Positions 18,959-29,538 of a DNA stretch of 32,183 nucleotides are shown one piece after another. This DNA comes from Wenzhouxiangella sp. (GTDB taxonomy: Bacteria > Pseudomonadota > Gammaproteobacteria > Xanthomonadales > Wenzhouxiangellaceae): assembly GCA_007123055.1 (NCBI GenBank), contig SKSJ01000134.1, positions 1 through 32,183 of the forward strand, given 5' to 3'. A program made the translations under genes and the position numbers. The notes under the pieces are model-generated. The model ran no database searches. It was not told the origin of the DNA and saw only the letters and a list, made by a program, of their open reading frames with translations. Each line of letters opens with the position of its first letter. Position 1 is the stretch's first letter.

Positions 18959-20407
18959 CTAGTGGGCCAGGCTGCGCCCCAGTTCGCGGTACCGTTCGGC
19001 TCGCTGATCGCCCATGAGTTCCAGCCTCTCGGCCAGGGCACCGACGGCTTCGGGCAACCCCGGAATGGATCGGCGGCTGCGGCTCATGAGGTCGATCAGG
19101 AAACTGGCGCCATCGACGTCTCCCCACCGGGCCAGGCGCCCCGCCAACACAACTGCGCGGCGCAGCGGGATTTTCGGACGGTCGTTGCGGGTCTGACGAT
19201 ACCGGCGGAAGGTCTCGATAATGAGTTCACGCTGCTCCCCGGTCTCGCCGGGCAGGCGCAGAATGCGGTTGGCGATGACGTCCAGTTCCTGATCGTCCGG
19301 GCGCAAACGACAGGCTGTGAAGTAAAGCGACCACAAACGGACTTCATCGCCATGCCGACTCAGCAGCGGTCGCAGCAAACGTTTGGCCTTTGCCGGCTCG
19401 AGATCGGCGAGCGCCTCTTCGGCAGCGGCAATCGCTCGACGGTCTTCACGCACATCCTCGCCTTCCGGTGCATCGAGCACGTCTCGGCGCACCTGCCCGG
19501 CCCAGACCGCCAGCATCCCGAGCAGGGCACCGCTGACGATGCCTCCGGCATGGGCCTCGTAGGCAATATTGCTGCCTTCGTAGATCATCCAGGCCAGCAA
19601 CTCCCAACCCAGCCACAGGGGCAACAGGATGAGCGCCGGGGCGCGCACGTAGTCGAAATAGACGAATGCCCAGTAGAAGAAGCGCACCTTGCGCAGGCCA
19701 TAGACCACTGCAAAGGCGCCCATCAGCCCGGCAATGGCGCCGGACGCGCCCAGCGAACCGGTCGCCATGCCCCAGTTGATCGCCAGCGAAGCGCCGGCAG
19801 CGCCGAGACCCGCGGCCAGGTAAAGCGCCAGATAGCGAACACCGCCCAGCGCCGGTTCCAGCAACAGCCCCAGCAGCACCAGAAACAGCATATTGCCAAC
19901 CAGGTGGCCGATTCCGCCGTGCATGAACATGTGCATCAACAAACCGCCCGGGGCGATCTCGTCGAAGCGAAGCAGGTAGCGGCGGGTAAAGCTCTGCTCA
20001 CGGTCAGCCTCGAGTACCGATCGCGCCTGGCGCCACTGATCGAGTTGATCGCTGTCGGGATCGATGATCAGGCCGTCCTCCAGCGCATCGTGGAAAGCCG
20101 GCTCGCTGTCGATCACCATCAAACGCAGGCGATCCCCCCAATGCGCTTCTCCCGCAGGAGGCAGCCACTCGTCGACCTCTTCCGGATCGACATCCAGCCC
20201 ATAGGTGAACTCGGCCCATTCGTTGAACCAGACCCACTCCAGCTCAAGCACACCGGAATCGATGTAGCGGTCGGCGGCGGCCTCCTCGATATGCCGATCA
20301 CCGCCTTGCAGCAGCAAGAACACCAGCAGGTTGGCCAGCACCAGCGCCGCGGTGACGTATGGAAAATTCTCTCGTGTCGGCTTTCTGTCCAGCGGCAGAA
20401 TCAGCAC
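18959..20407 (-). CDS. Rhomboid family intramembrane serine protease
   Basis: MFMHGGIGHLVGNMLFLVLLG, GASGAIAGLMGAF (GxSG), AYEAHAGGIVSGALLG (catalytic His), with an N-terminal extension and a C-terminal helical domain. Confidence 0.92.
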   Translation of the reverse strand: MLILPLDRKPTRENFPYVTAALVLANLLVFLLLQGGDRHIEEAAADRYIDSGVLELEWVWFNEWAEFTYGLDVDPEEVDEWLPPAGEAHWGDRLRLMVIDSEPAFHDALEDGLIIDPDSDQLDQWRQARSVLEADREQSFTRRYLLRFDEIAPGGLLMHMFMHGGIGHLVGNMLFLVLLGLLLEPALGGVRYLALYLAAGLGAAGASLAINWGMATGSLGASGAIAGLMGAFAVVYGLRKVRFFYWAFVYFDYVRAPALILLPLWLGWELLAWMIYEGSNIAYEAHAGGIVSGALLGMLAVWAGQVRRDVLDAPEGEDVREDRRAIAAAEEALADLEPAKAKRLLRPLLSRHGDEVRLWSLYFTACRLRPDDQELDVIANRILRLPGETGEQRELIIETFRRYRQTRNDRPKIPLRRAVVLAGRLARWGDVDGASFLIDLMSRSRRSIPGLPEAVGALAERLELMGDQRAERYRELGRSLAH

Positions 20408-20509
20408 TTGACGTCCCTCACCTCAATCTGGCCGGACTCCTCCAGGTTCCGGCGACTCCCATCAGCCATGGCGGCGCTCTTGTCGAATCTCGAGCTGGCT
20501 GATCCCCGA

Positions 20510-21106
20510 TCACGGATACAGCAGGAAATCCCGCCACGTTCCCTCGACCAGTTCGAAGCACACCCGTTCATGCAGCCGCGACTCGCGCCCGTACCAGAAC
20601 TCCACACGCCGCGGGCTCACGCGCATGCCCGACCAGTGCGGCGGACGGGGAACATCCTGTCCAGCGTAGTGCTTCTCGTAATACTCGACACGCTCCTGCA
20701 GTTCCTGGCGACTGGACAGCGTGCTCGACTGTTTCGACGCCCAGGCGCCGATCTGGCTGCCGCGAGGCCGTGACGCGAAGTAGGCGTCGGCCTCGGCTGG
20801 TGTGACCGCCTCGACCCGACCCTCGACCAGCACCTGCTCGGCCGTCTCGCGCCACCAGAACACGAGGGACACATCGGCGTGCGCAGCCAACTGCCGGCCC
20901 TTGCGCGAGTCGAAATTGGTATAGAAGACGAAACCCTCCTCATCCATGTCCTTGAGCAGGACCGTGCGGGCCGAGGGTCGGCAGGCCTCGTCGACGGTCG
21001 CCAGGGTCATGGCGGTGGGCTCGGGCACGCCGGCCTCCTCGGCGCGGTCGAACCCGCTGCGAAAGCGCTCGACCATCTCGGCGGTCATTGCAAACTTGTT
21101 GGTCAC
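20510..21106 (-). CDS. pdxH: Pyridoxamine 5'-phosphate oxidase
   Basis: PSARTVLLKDMDEEGFVFYTNFDSRKGRQLA, YFASRPRGSQIGAWASKQSSTLSSR, PRPPHWSGMRVSPRRVEFWYGRESRLHER. Confidence 0.92.
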   Translation of the reverse strand: MTNKFAMTAEMVERFRSGFDRAEEAGVPEPTAMTLATVDEACRPSARTVLLKDMDEEGFVFYTNFDSRKGRQLAAHADVSLVFWWRETAEQVLVEGRVEAVTPAEADAYFASRPRGSQIGAWASKQSSTLSSRQELQERVEYYEKHYAGQDVPRPPHWSGMRVSPRRVEFWYGRESRLHERVCFELVEGTWRDFLLYP

Positions 21107-21924
21107 GACAGAATCTCTCCGTATCCGTATTGGTAGTCCGGGAACTGGAATTTGAAGCCACTGGCCAGCAGCCGGCGGTTGTCGATGCGCTTGCCCTGGC
21201 CGCCCCCCTCGTCGGGACCGAGACGTCGTGGCGACGGCACACCCAGGCGGTCGGCCAGCCAGTCAAGCACTTCACATCGCATCGTCGGTCGGCAGTCGCT
21301 CGCGCAGTAGACCGGTGCGGGATCGGCCAGATCCAGCAGATGCTCGAGTACCGCGGCACAGTCGTCGGCGTGGATGCGATTGGTCCACTGGGGCGGCTCG
21401 GGCCGGCAACTCGCCTTGCCGGATCGGACCGAATCGATCAGGAATTCCCGCCCGGGACCGTAAATGCCGGAAAAGCGCACGGCCAACGACCGCGCCGCAC
21501 TCGCCAGGGCGACGCGCTCTCCCTCGAGCACCAGGCGACCATTGAACCGTGACGGTACCGTCTCCGACCCCTCATCGACCCACTCGCCCGCGCTCTGACC
21601 ATACACGGCCGTGCTGGAGACAAAGATCAGCCGGCGCGGGCGCACCCGGTCGAGCAGGTTGGACAGGCCCTCGACGTAGGTCCGGCGGTAGGTGGATTCG
21701 TCACGCCGGCCCGGCGTGGCCTGGTAGATCACGGCATCCCATTCGCGGTCGAGTCGGGCTAGGGTATCGGGCCGCGAAAGGTCGGCGCTCAGCGGTGTGA
21801 TGGACGGCGGCAGGGCGGAAACGTCGCGACGCAGGCCGGTCACCTGCCAGCCACGGGCCTGGACACGGGCAGCCAGCCGCATGCCAAGATCCCCACAGCC
21901 GGCAATGAGCAGGCGCCGGGTCAC
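21103..21924 (-). CDS. NAD(P)-dependent epimerase/SDR family protein
   Basis: LLIAGCGDLGMRLAARVQARGWQVTGLRR Rossmann start, RLIFVSSTAVYGQSAGEWVDE, LAVRFSGIYGPGR. Confidence 0.85.
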   Translation of the reverse strand: MTRRLLIAGCGDLGMRLAARVQARGWQVTGLRRDVSALPPSITPLSADLSRPDTLARLDREWDAVIYQATPGRRDESTYRRTYVEGLSNLLDRVRPRRLIFVSSTAVYGQSAGEWVDEGSETVPSRFNGRLVLEGERVALASAARSLAVRFSGIYGPGREFLIDSVRSGKASCRPEPPQWTNRIHADDCAAVLEHLLDLADPAPVYCASDCRPTMRCEVLDWLADRLGVPSPRRLGPDEGGGQGKRIDNRRLLASGFKFQFPDYQYGYGEILS

Positions 21925-21928
21925 CGGC

Positions 21929-22450
21929 TCAACTGGTAGCCGCCGCCGGCTCGCCCGGGGGGTCGCCTTCCCCCTTCGGCGGCAACATGCGCAACCAGAT
22001 CAGCCAGACGACCAGGGCGTCGAGAATGATCAGGGCCTGCCAGAGATAGAGGTGAAACCAGTTGAACCATGTCATGTTCCACTGGCCGAGGTAAAACAGG
22101 CTGATGATACGCACCAGATTCAGCCCCTGAATGGCGAAGAATCCAATGGCAAATCCGATCAGCTTGTGCTTGAGGGGGGCGGGAAACGCGAAGATGGCGG
22201 CGAACAGAATGATCAGCGCCTCGACCCCGTTGCACCCCGGCTCGATGCTGACGGCGAAGCCGGAGTCGAGGTCCCGGATCACCTTGCCGACCGATTCGAC
22301 GCCGCTGTCGAACAACTCGATGATGAAAACGCTGATACTGGCGATCACGCTGGTGAAGGGCAGGATCACGGCCTCTTGCACCGGCTGCAACACCTCGACG
22401 GTGAACAGCACGAGCAGCAGGACCACGAACAGGATTGAAAAACGCAGCAT
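21929..22450 (-). CDS. xrtH: Exosortase H (XrtH-like)
   Basis: Multi-TM protein with SIEPGCNGVEALIILFAAIFAFPAPLKHKLIGFAIGFFAIQGLNLVRIISLFYLGQWN...FHLYLWQALIILDALVVWLIWLR: exosortase Cys/Arg/His arrangement; ATG at 22450. Confidence 0.85.
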   Translation of the reverse strand: MLRFSILFVVLLLVLFTVEVLQPVQEAVILPFTSVIASISVFIIELFDSGVESVGKVIRDLDSGFAVSIEPGCNGVEALIILFAAIFAFPAPLKHKLIGFAIGFFAIQGLNLVRIISLFYLGQWNMTWFNWFHLYLWQALIILDALVVWLIWLRMLPPKGEGDPPGEPAAATS

Positions 22451-22706
22451 CGACTCTTTATCGCCTGGTTGAAGAAGGGTTGCTTTCCGGGCGCCCATAT
22501 TACCGAAACTGCAGTGAGCGCGCAGGTTCGCGTGGTGTACAGCCGGACCGGGCGCCACCCTTGCGTGGTAGCATTGACAGCCAGTTTATGCACCGTTGAT
22601 CCAGCCCGATGATCGCCAGTACCCGCCGACACCATCCATGCTTTCGCCGACCCGAGCCGGGTAGCCGACATGGCAGGAAACGAGCCGCCTGAACATCGAA
22701 CTCACG

Positions 22707-23237
22707 ATGAAACGGATTTTTCTCGTCGGCCCCATGGGCTCGGGCAAGACTACGGTCGGGCGACACCTGGCCCGGCGCCTGGGCATGGAATTCATCGACC
22801 TCGATCACGAAATCCAGGCCCGTTGTGGCGTCGAGGTCGCGGTCATCTTCGACATCGAAGGCGAGAAAGGATTCCGCAAGCGCGAGAGCGAGTTGCTCGA
22901 TGAATTGAGTCAGTGCGACAACATCATCCTGGCCACGGGCGGCGGCAGCGTGCTGGATCCGCTCAATCGTCGTCGCCTGTCCGAACGCGGGCTGGTCATC
23001 TACCTGCAAACCAGCGTCAACCAGCAGTTGCGGCGGCTCGAGCGCGACAAGCAGCGCCCCTTGCTGCAGGCGCCGGATCGCCGGCAGAAACTGATCGAGC
23101 TGGCCGATGCGCGCAATCCTGTTTACGAGGAGGCCGCAGAACTGGTGGTGGCTTCGGCCAACATTCCGCCACCGGCCATGGCCGCCAGGGTGGAGCACGC
23201 CATCCGCAAGCATATTGAGAGGGAACGGATCGAATGA
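22707..23237 (+). CDS. aroK: Shikimate kinase
   Basis: MKRIFLVGPMGSGKTTVGRHLARRLGMEFIDLDHEIQ, FRKRESELLDEL, ILATGGGSVLDP. Confidence 0.95.
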   Translation: MKRIFLVGPMGSGKTTVGRHLARRLGMEFIDLDHEIQARCGVEVAVIFDIEGEKGFRKRESELLDELSQCDNIILATGGGSVLDPLNRRRLSERGLVIYLQTSVNQQLRRLERDKQRPLLQAPDRRQKLIELADARNPVYEEAAELVVASANIPPPAMAARVEHAIRKHIERERIE

Positions 23238-24304
23238 AGGTTGTACAGGTTGAACATGCCTCCGGCAGCTACCCGGTCTACGTCGGCCAGGGACTGTTGG
23301 GCATGCCCGGCATCTGGGAGCGCCATCTCGACGGCCGTGTGCTGGTCGTCAGCGACGAGACCGTGGCCGCTCACCACCTGGGTCGGCTTGCCCCCGTGCT
23401 GGAGGCTCATGGCCGCCATCGCGAGGTCATCCTGCCGCCAGGCGAGGAAAACAAGACCGTCGCGCAGTGGCAACGGGTCATCGATGAACTGGTGCACCTG
23501 GGCGCTCAGCGCGACGCTACCGTAGTGGCGCTGGGCGGCGGGGTGATCGGTGATCTGGCCGGATTCGCCGCAGCCAGCTACATGCGCGGAATTCGGGTGG
23601 TGCAGATTCCGACCACACTCCTGGCTCAGGTCGACGCTTCGGTTGGCGGCAAGACCGGCGTCAATCACACTGACGGAAAGAACCTGATCGGCGCCTTTCA
23701 CCAACCCGTTGCGGTGGTGGCCGATCTCGACACCCTCGCCACGCTCGGCAACCGTGATTATCGGGCCGGCCTGGCGGAGGTGGTCAAGTATGGTGCCATC
23801 CGTGATCCCCACTTGTTCGCCTGGCTTGAGGCGAATGCCGATGCACTGGCCTCGCGCCTGCCCGACATGCTGGCCGAATGCGTCTACCAGTCGGTTCGCA
23901 ACAAGTCCGAAGTCGTCGCCGACGACGAACGCGAAGCGGGCCAGCGCGCCCTGCTCAATTTCGGTCACACCTTCGGTCACGCGCTGGAAACGGTCACCGG
24001 CTATGCCCAGTATCGACACGGTGAGGCGGTGGCCATCGGCATGGTGCTGGCCGCCCGCTTGAGCGAGCTGCTGGGGATGGCAGAAACGGGCACGGCCGAT
24101 CGCCTGCACGATCTGCTCGACCGGCTCGGCCTGCCGACGCGGCTGCCCGATGACATCTCGCGTACCGCATTGCTCAAGCGCATGCGCCTGGACAAGAAGA
24201 ATCGTGCCGACCAGATTCGCCTGATCCTGCTTGAATCCCTCGGCCGCGCGGTGGTCCGCTCCTGCCCGGCCGATGACATCTCCGAGGTACTGAACCAGTC
24301 ATGA
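23234..24304 (+). CDS. aroB: 3-dehydroquinate synthase
   Basis: VVALGGGVIGDLAGFAAASYMRGIRVVQIPTTLLAQVDASVGGKTGVNH, NFGHTFGHALE, MRLDKKN; 4-bp overlaps with both neighbours. Confidence 0.97.
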   Translation: MKVVQVEHASGSYPVYVGQGLLGMPGIWERHLDGRVLVVSDETVAAHHLGRLAPVLEAHGRHREVILPPGEENKTVAQWQRVIDELVHLGAQRDATVVALGGGVIGDLAGFAAASYMRGIRVVQIPTTLLAQVDASVGGKTGVNHTDGKNLIGAFHQPVAVVADLDTLATLGNRDYRAGLAEVVKYGAIRDPHLFAWLEANADALASRLPDMLAECVYQSVRNKSEVVADDEREAGQRALLNFGHTFGHALETVTGYAQYRHGEAVAIGMVLAARLSELLGMAETGTADRLHDLLDRLGLPTRLPDDISRTALLKRMRLDKKNRADQIRLILLESLGRAVVRSCPADDISEVLNQS

Positions 24305-25353
24305 ATCCCCGCCACAACAGCCTGTTCATGCGCGCACTGCGGCGCGAGGAAGTCGAACGCACACCGATCTGGCTGATGCGCCAGGCCGGGCGTTACCTGC
24401 CCGAGTACCTGGCCACGCGCGAGCGTGCCGGCAGCTTCCTGGAGCTGGCGGGAACGCCGGAGCTGGCCTGCGAGGTCACCTTGCAGCCCATCGAGCGCTT
24501 CGGCTTCGACGCCGCCATTCTGTTTTCCGACATCCTCATCATTCCTCACGCCATGGGGCGGGGTCTTGGCTTCGCGCCGGGCGAAGGACCGTATTTCGAG
24601 CGGCCGGTGCGCACGGTCGGCGACGTCGACGAACTCCCCGGCATCGATCCCCATGACGATACCGGCTACGTGATGGAGGCGGTACGCCTGATCCGGGCCG
24701 CCCTGCCGGAAGCCACGCCTCTGATCGGCTTTGCCGGCAGCCCCTGGACGGTGGCGACCTACCTGATCGAGGGGAAAAGCAGCAAGGATTTCGCACTGGC
24801 CAAGAAAATGCTCCTGGCCGAGCCCGCAGCGGCGGCAAGGCTGCTGGACCATCTGGCCGATGCCACGGCCGACTACCTGATCGCCCAGGTCGAGGCCGGT
24901 GCCGACGCACTCATGATTTTTGACTCATGGGGCGGTGTGCTGTCACCGCGGCTCTACCACGAATTTTCCCTGGCATCGCAGCAACGCATCGTCGAGAAAT
25001 TGCAGAAACATTGCCCGCATACCCCGCTGATCCTGTTCGGCAAGGGATGTGGACAACACCTGGAAGCCATGGCCGAGACTGGGTGTGCGGCGTTGGGGGT
25101 GGACTGGACGCTGGACTTGAGCGTGGCGCGCGCGCGCGTCGGCGACCAGGTCGCCCTGCAGGGCAATCTCGACCCGGCGGTGATGCTGACTTCACCGAAG
25201 GTGATCCGCACGGAAGCCCGGCGCGTGCTCGACAGCTTCGGGGAAGGCCCGGGCCATATTTTCAACCTGGGCCACGGTATCACTCCCCAGGTCGATCCGG
25301 AAAACGTTGCCTGCCTGGTGGAAACGGTGCGCGAGTACAGCCGTACCGTCTGA
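24301..25353 (+). CDS. hemE: Uroporphyrinogen decarboxylase
   Basis: RTPIWLMRQAGRYLPEYLATR, AAILFSDILIIPHAMG, FAGSPWTVATYLIEG, FNLGHGITPQVDPENV. Confidence 0.97.
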   Translation: MNPRHNSLFMRALRREEVERTPIWLMRQAGRYLPEYLATRERAGSFLELAGTPELACEVTLQPIERFGFDAAILFSDILIIPHAMGRGLGFAPGEGPYFERPVRTVGDVDELPGIDPHDDTGYVMEAVRLIRAALPEATPLIGFAGSPWTVATYLIEGKSSKDFALAKKMLLAEPAAAARLLDHLADATADYLIAQVEAGADALMIFDSWGGVLSPRLYHEFSLASQQRIVEKLQKHCPHTPLILFGKGCGQHLEAMAETGCAALGVDWTLDLSVARARVGDQVALQGNLDPAVMLTSPKVIRTEARRVLDSFGEGPGHIFNLGHGITPQVDPENVACLVETVREYSRTV

Positions 25354-25373
25354 TCGTCAGACTCAGGCAGGAG

Positions 25374-27065
<1,692 letters not shown>

Positions 27066-27123
27066 CGGAATCGGCCCGGTTCAAAGTCAAGCCGCACATT
27101 ATACCGCCGCGTCCCGCGATCCC

Positions 27124-27185
27124 GTCTCCCGTCTCTCGTCTCCACTCGACACTTCACAGTTCACTCCTCACGTCTCACGCCTCCA
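27124..27185. repeat. Degenerate 7-nt-period array in the glnS / symporter spacer
   Basis: GTCTCCC GTCTCTC GTCTCCA (27124-27144), 6 nt, then ACTTCAC AGTTCAC TCCTCAC GTCTCAC GCCTCCA (27151-27185). Confidence 0.8.
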
Positions 27186-27257
27186 AACTAGACCCGCCCG
27201 GCGGCATGCGCTACCCTTCCCGGGCCGGACAACAATCGACAACACGGACCCAGCCCG

Positions 27258-28556
27258 ATGAGCGAAGAGTTCCGATTCAACCACCACAAACTGTCCAACC
27301 GCATCCTGATCGGTCTCGGTCTGGGACTGGTGGTAGGCCTGCTGATGAATTTCACCATCGCCGACACCGAGTGGGCGAGAACCTGGCTGATCGGCGGGCT
27401 GTTCGAGGTCGTCGGCGAAGGCTTCGTTCGATTCCTGAGCATGCTGATCGTGCCGATCGTGTTCGTCTCTCTGATTACGGGCGTTTCTTCCCTGGCCGAC
27501 CCCAAGAGCCTTGGTCGGGTGGGCGGCAAGGCCATCGGGCTGTACCTGATCACCACCGGCATCGCCATCACGCTGGCGCTGTCGGCCGGTCAATTATTTC
27601 AGACCGGAGTTGGCGCGAGCCCGCCGGACATGGAGCCGCCACAGATATCCGACGCACCTCCATTCACCGAGGTACTGGTGGACCTGATTCCGCGTAACCC
27701 CGTGGAGGCGATGGCCGAGGGCAACATGCTGCCGATCATTGTCTTTGCCATCCTGCTGGGTCTGGCGATGTCGTTTGCCGGCACACCCGGTAAACGATGT
27801 TCTGATTTCTTCGCCGACTTCATGGAAGTGGTGATGAAACTGGTCGGTATCGTCATGCTCATCGCGCCATACGGGGTATTCGCATTGATTGCCGGCATGG
27901 CGGCGACCACGGGCTGGGGCACGTTTGCCGGGGTGCTGAAATATGTGGTCCTCGTACTTGCGGTGCTGATCTTGCACGCAGCTGTGGTTTACCCGACATT
28001 GCTCAAGCTGTTTACCGGCCTGAGTCCATTGGTGTTCTATCGACAGATCCGTGACGTGCTGGCTTTCGCCTTTTCCACGGCCTCATCGGGTGCGACCATT
28101 CCGGTCACGCTGCGTGCGGTACAGGAGCGGCTGGGAGCAAGCAACCGGGTCAGTTCCTTCACGGTGCCGCTGGGCGCGACCATCAACATGGACGGCACCG
28201 CGATCATGCAGGGCATTGCCGTGGGCTTCATTGCCCAATTCTACGGCGTGGACCTGAGCTTCACACAATACCTGATGGTCGTATTCATGGTCATCATGGC
28301 CTCGATCGGTGCAGCCGGTGTGCCGGGCGTCGGGCTCATTCTTCTGGCCGGCGTGCTGTCGCAGGTCGGACTGCCGGCAGAGGGCATCGCGCTCATCCTT
28401 GGCGTTGATCGACTGCTCGACATGACGCGCACCGCGGTCAACGTGACCGGGGATGCCACCGTGACGTGCATCGTCGCCGACGGGGAGAACGAGCTGGATC
28501 GCGAGAGATTCTACGACACGGAGCTACCGGAGCCCGACCGGAAGGCGCGGGCCTGA
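27258..28556 (+). CDS. Dicarboxylate/amino acid:cation symporter (DAACS family)
   Basis: FLSMLIVPIVFVSLITGVSSL, AFSTASSGATIPVTL, SFTVPLGATINMDGTAIMQGI, LILGVDRLLDMTRTAVNVTGDATVTCIVA. Confidence 0.95.
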   Translation: MSEEFRFNHHKLSNRILIGLGLGLVVGLLMNFTIADTEWARTWLIGGLFEVVGEGFVRFLSMLIVPIVFVSLITGVSSLADPKSLGRVGGKAIGLYLITTGIAITLALSAGQLFQTGVGASPPDMEPPQISDAPPFTEVLVDLIPRNPVEAMAEGNMLPIIVFAILLGLAMSFAGTPGKRCSDFFADFMEVVMKLVGIVMLIAPYGVFALIAGMAATTGWGTFAGVLKYVVLVLAVLILHAAVVYPTLLKLFTGLSPLVFYRQIRDVLAFAFSTASSGATIPVTLRAVQERLGASNRVSSFTVPLGATINMDGTAIMQGIAVGFIAQFYGVDLSFTQYLMVVFMVIMASIGAAGVPGVGLILLAGVLSQVGLPAEGIALILGVDRLLDMTRTAVNVTGDATVTCIVADGENELDRERFYDTELPEPDRKARA

Positions 28557-28578
28557 GCCGGCCTTTTCAACGCCGCCA

Positions 28579-29538
28579 TCAGCGGGCGGCGGTTCCCGGC
28601 AGGGCACCGTTCAGGGCCAGGGCCGAGCGGGCGTCGACACTCAACCCTTCTGGATTTTCCAGTTGATCGACATAGGCCAGGCGATGCTGCAAGCCACTGC
28701 GGCTGGCGATCTGGATGGCCAGCCCGGGGCGGGCATTAAGTTCGAGCACCAGCGGTCCATGCTGCTCATCCAGCACCATATCGACCCCCAGGTAGCCCAG
28801 GGGCACGGCGTCGAAACAGCGTGCCGAAAGCCGGATGAGGTCCTGCCACCCCGGTAACTGGAACTCAGTCACCGGCGCACCGGTATCGGGGTGCTGGGTG
28901 ACAATGTCGTGATGCATCACGGCCGAGAGGGTTCGTCCAGAAGGCATGTCGATGCCCGCACCGATAGCGCCCTGATGCAGGTTCGCCTTGCCGCCGGAGC
29001 GACGTGTGGGCAGGCGCATCATCGCCACTACGGGCACGCCACGAAAGACGATGACACGGATGTCCGGCACGCCCTGTGGCGCGATGGGATGCAGGGCCGG
29101 ATCGGTGCGCACCAGGGCTTCGACCAATGCGGCGTCCAACTGTCCGGCCAGGGAATACATGCCGGCCAGGATGCCGGAAACATGATATTGAATATCGGCC
29201 AGAGTCAACAACTCTCCGCCGGGAGTGACCCAGTCCTTGCCACGTTTGCCGAGGGTGACCAGAACGCCGTCACCGCCGGTCCCCATCGCCGGCTTGATGG
29301 CAAACGCTTCGAGTGTCCGCAAACGCCGCGCCAGGGCGCCGGCCTGGTATTGCCCGCGAACCACCCCCAGTTGCTCGGGAACGGCAATACCGTGGGCCTT
29401 GAGCCGCGCCTTGCACAAAATCTTGTCGTCGACCAGCGGGTAGAGCCGTCTAGGGTTATGCTCGAGCACGTACTTGGCGTTGCGGGCATTGATTCCCAGC
29501 ACACCCGCAGCTCGAAGCTTGCGGACCAGGCCGATCAC
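28579..29538 (-). CDS. ATP-grasp alpha-L-glutamate ligase-like protein (RimK-related)
   Basis: GINARNAKYVLEHNPRRLYPLVDDKILCKARLKAHGIAVPEQLGVV, FAIKPAMGTGGDGVLV, YLGVDMVLDEQHGPLVLELNARPGLAIQIA: hallmark of the RimK-related ligase-like family (TIGR02291 from memory). Confidence 0.9.
   Translation of the reverse strand: MIGLVRKLRAAGVLGINARNAKYVLEHNPRRLYPLVDDKILCKARLKAHGIAVPEQLGVVRGQYQAGALARRLRTLEAFAIKPAMGTGGDGVLVTLGKRGKDWVTPGGELLTLADIQYHVSGILAGMYSLAGQLDAALVEALVRTDPALHPIAPQGVPDIRVIVFRGVPVVAMMRLPTRRSGGKANLHQGAIGAGIDMPSGRTLSAVMHHDIVTQHPDTGAPVTEFQLPGWQDLIRLSARCFDAVPLGYLGVDMVLDEQHGPLVLELNARPGLAIQIASRSGLQHRLAYVDQLENPEGLSVDARSALALNGALPGTAAR

Noticed and set aside
18962-20773. 603-aa plus-strand ORF opposite the rhomboid gene
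   Set aside because: Antisense open frame of the kind expected in GC-rich genes; it lies over convincing rhomboid and pdxH sequences and its translation shows no family features.
23123-24109. 328-aa minus-strand ORF opposite aroB
   Set aside because: Antisense to clear aroK/aroB coding sequence.
25127-25139. GCGCGCGCGCGTC run in hemE
   Set aside because: Short alternating run inside coding sequence encoding a sensible ARARVGD stretch; no sign of frame disruption.
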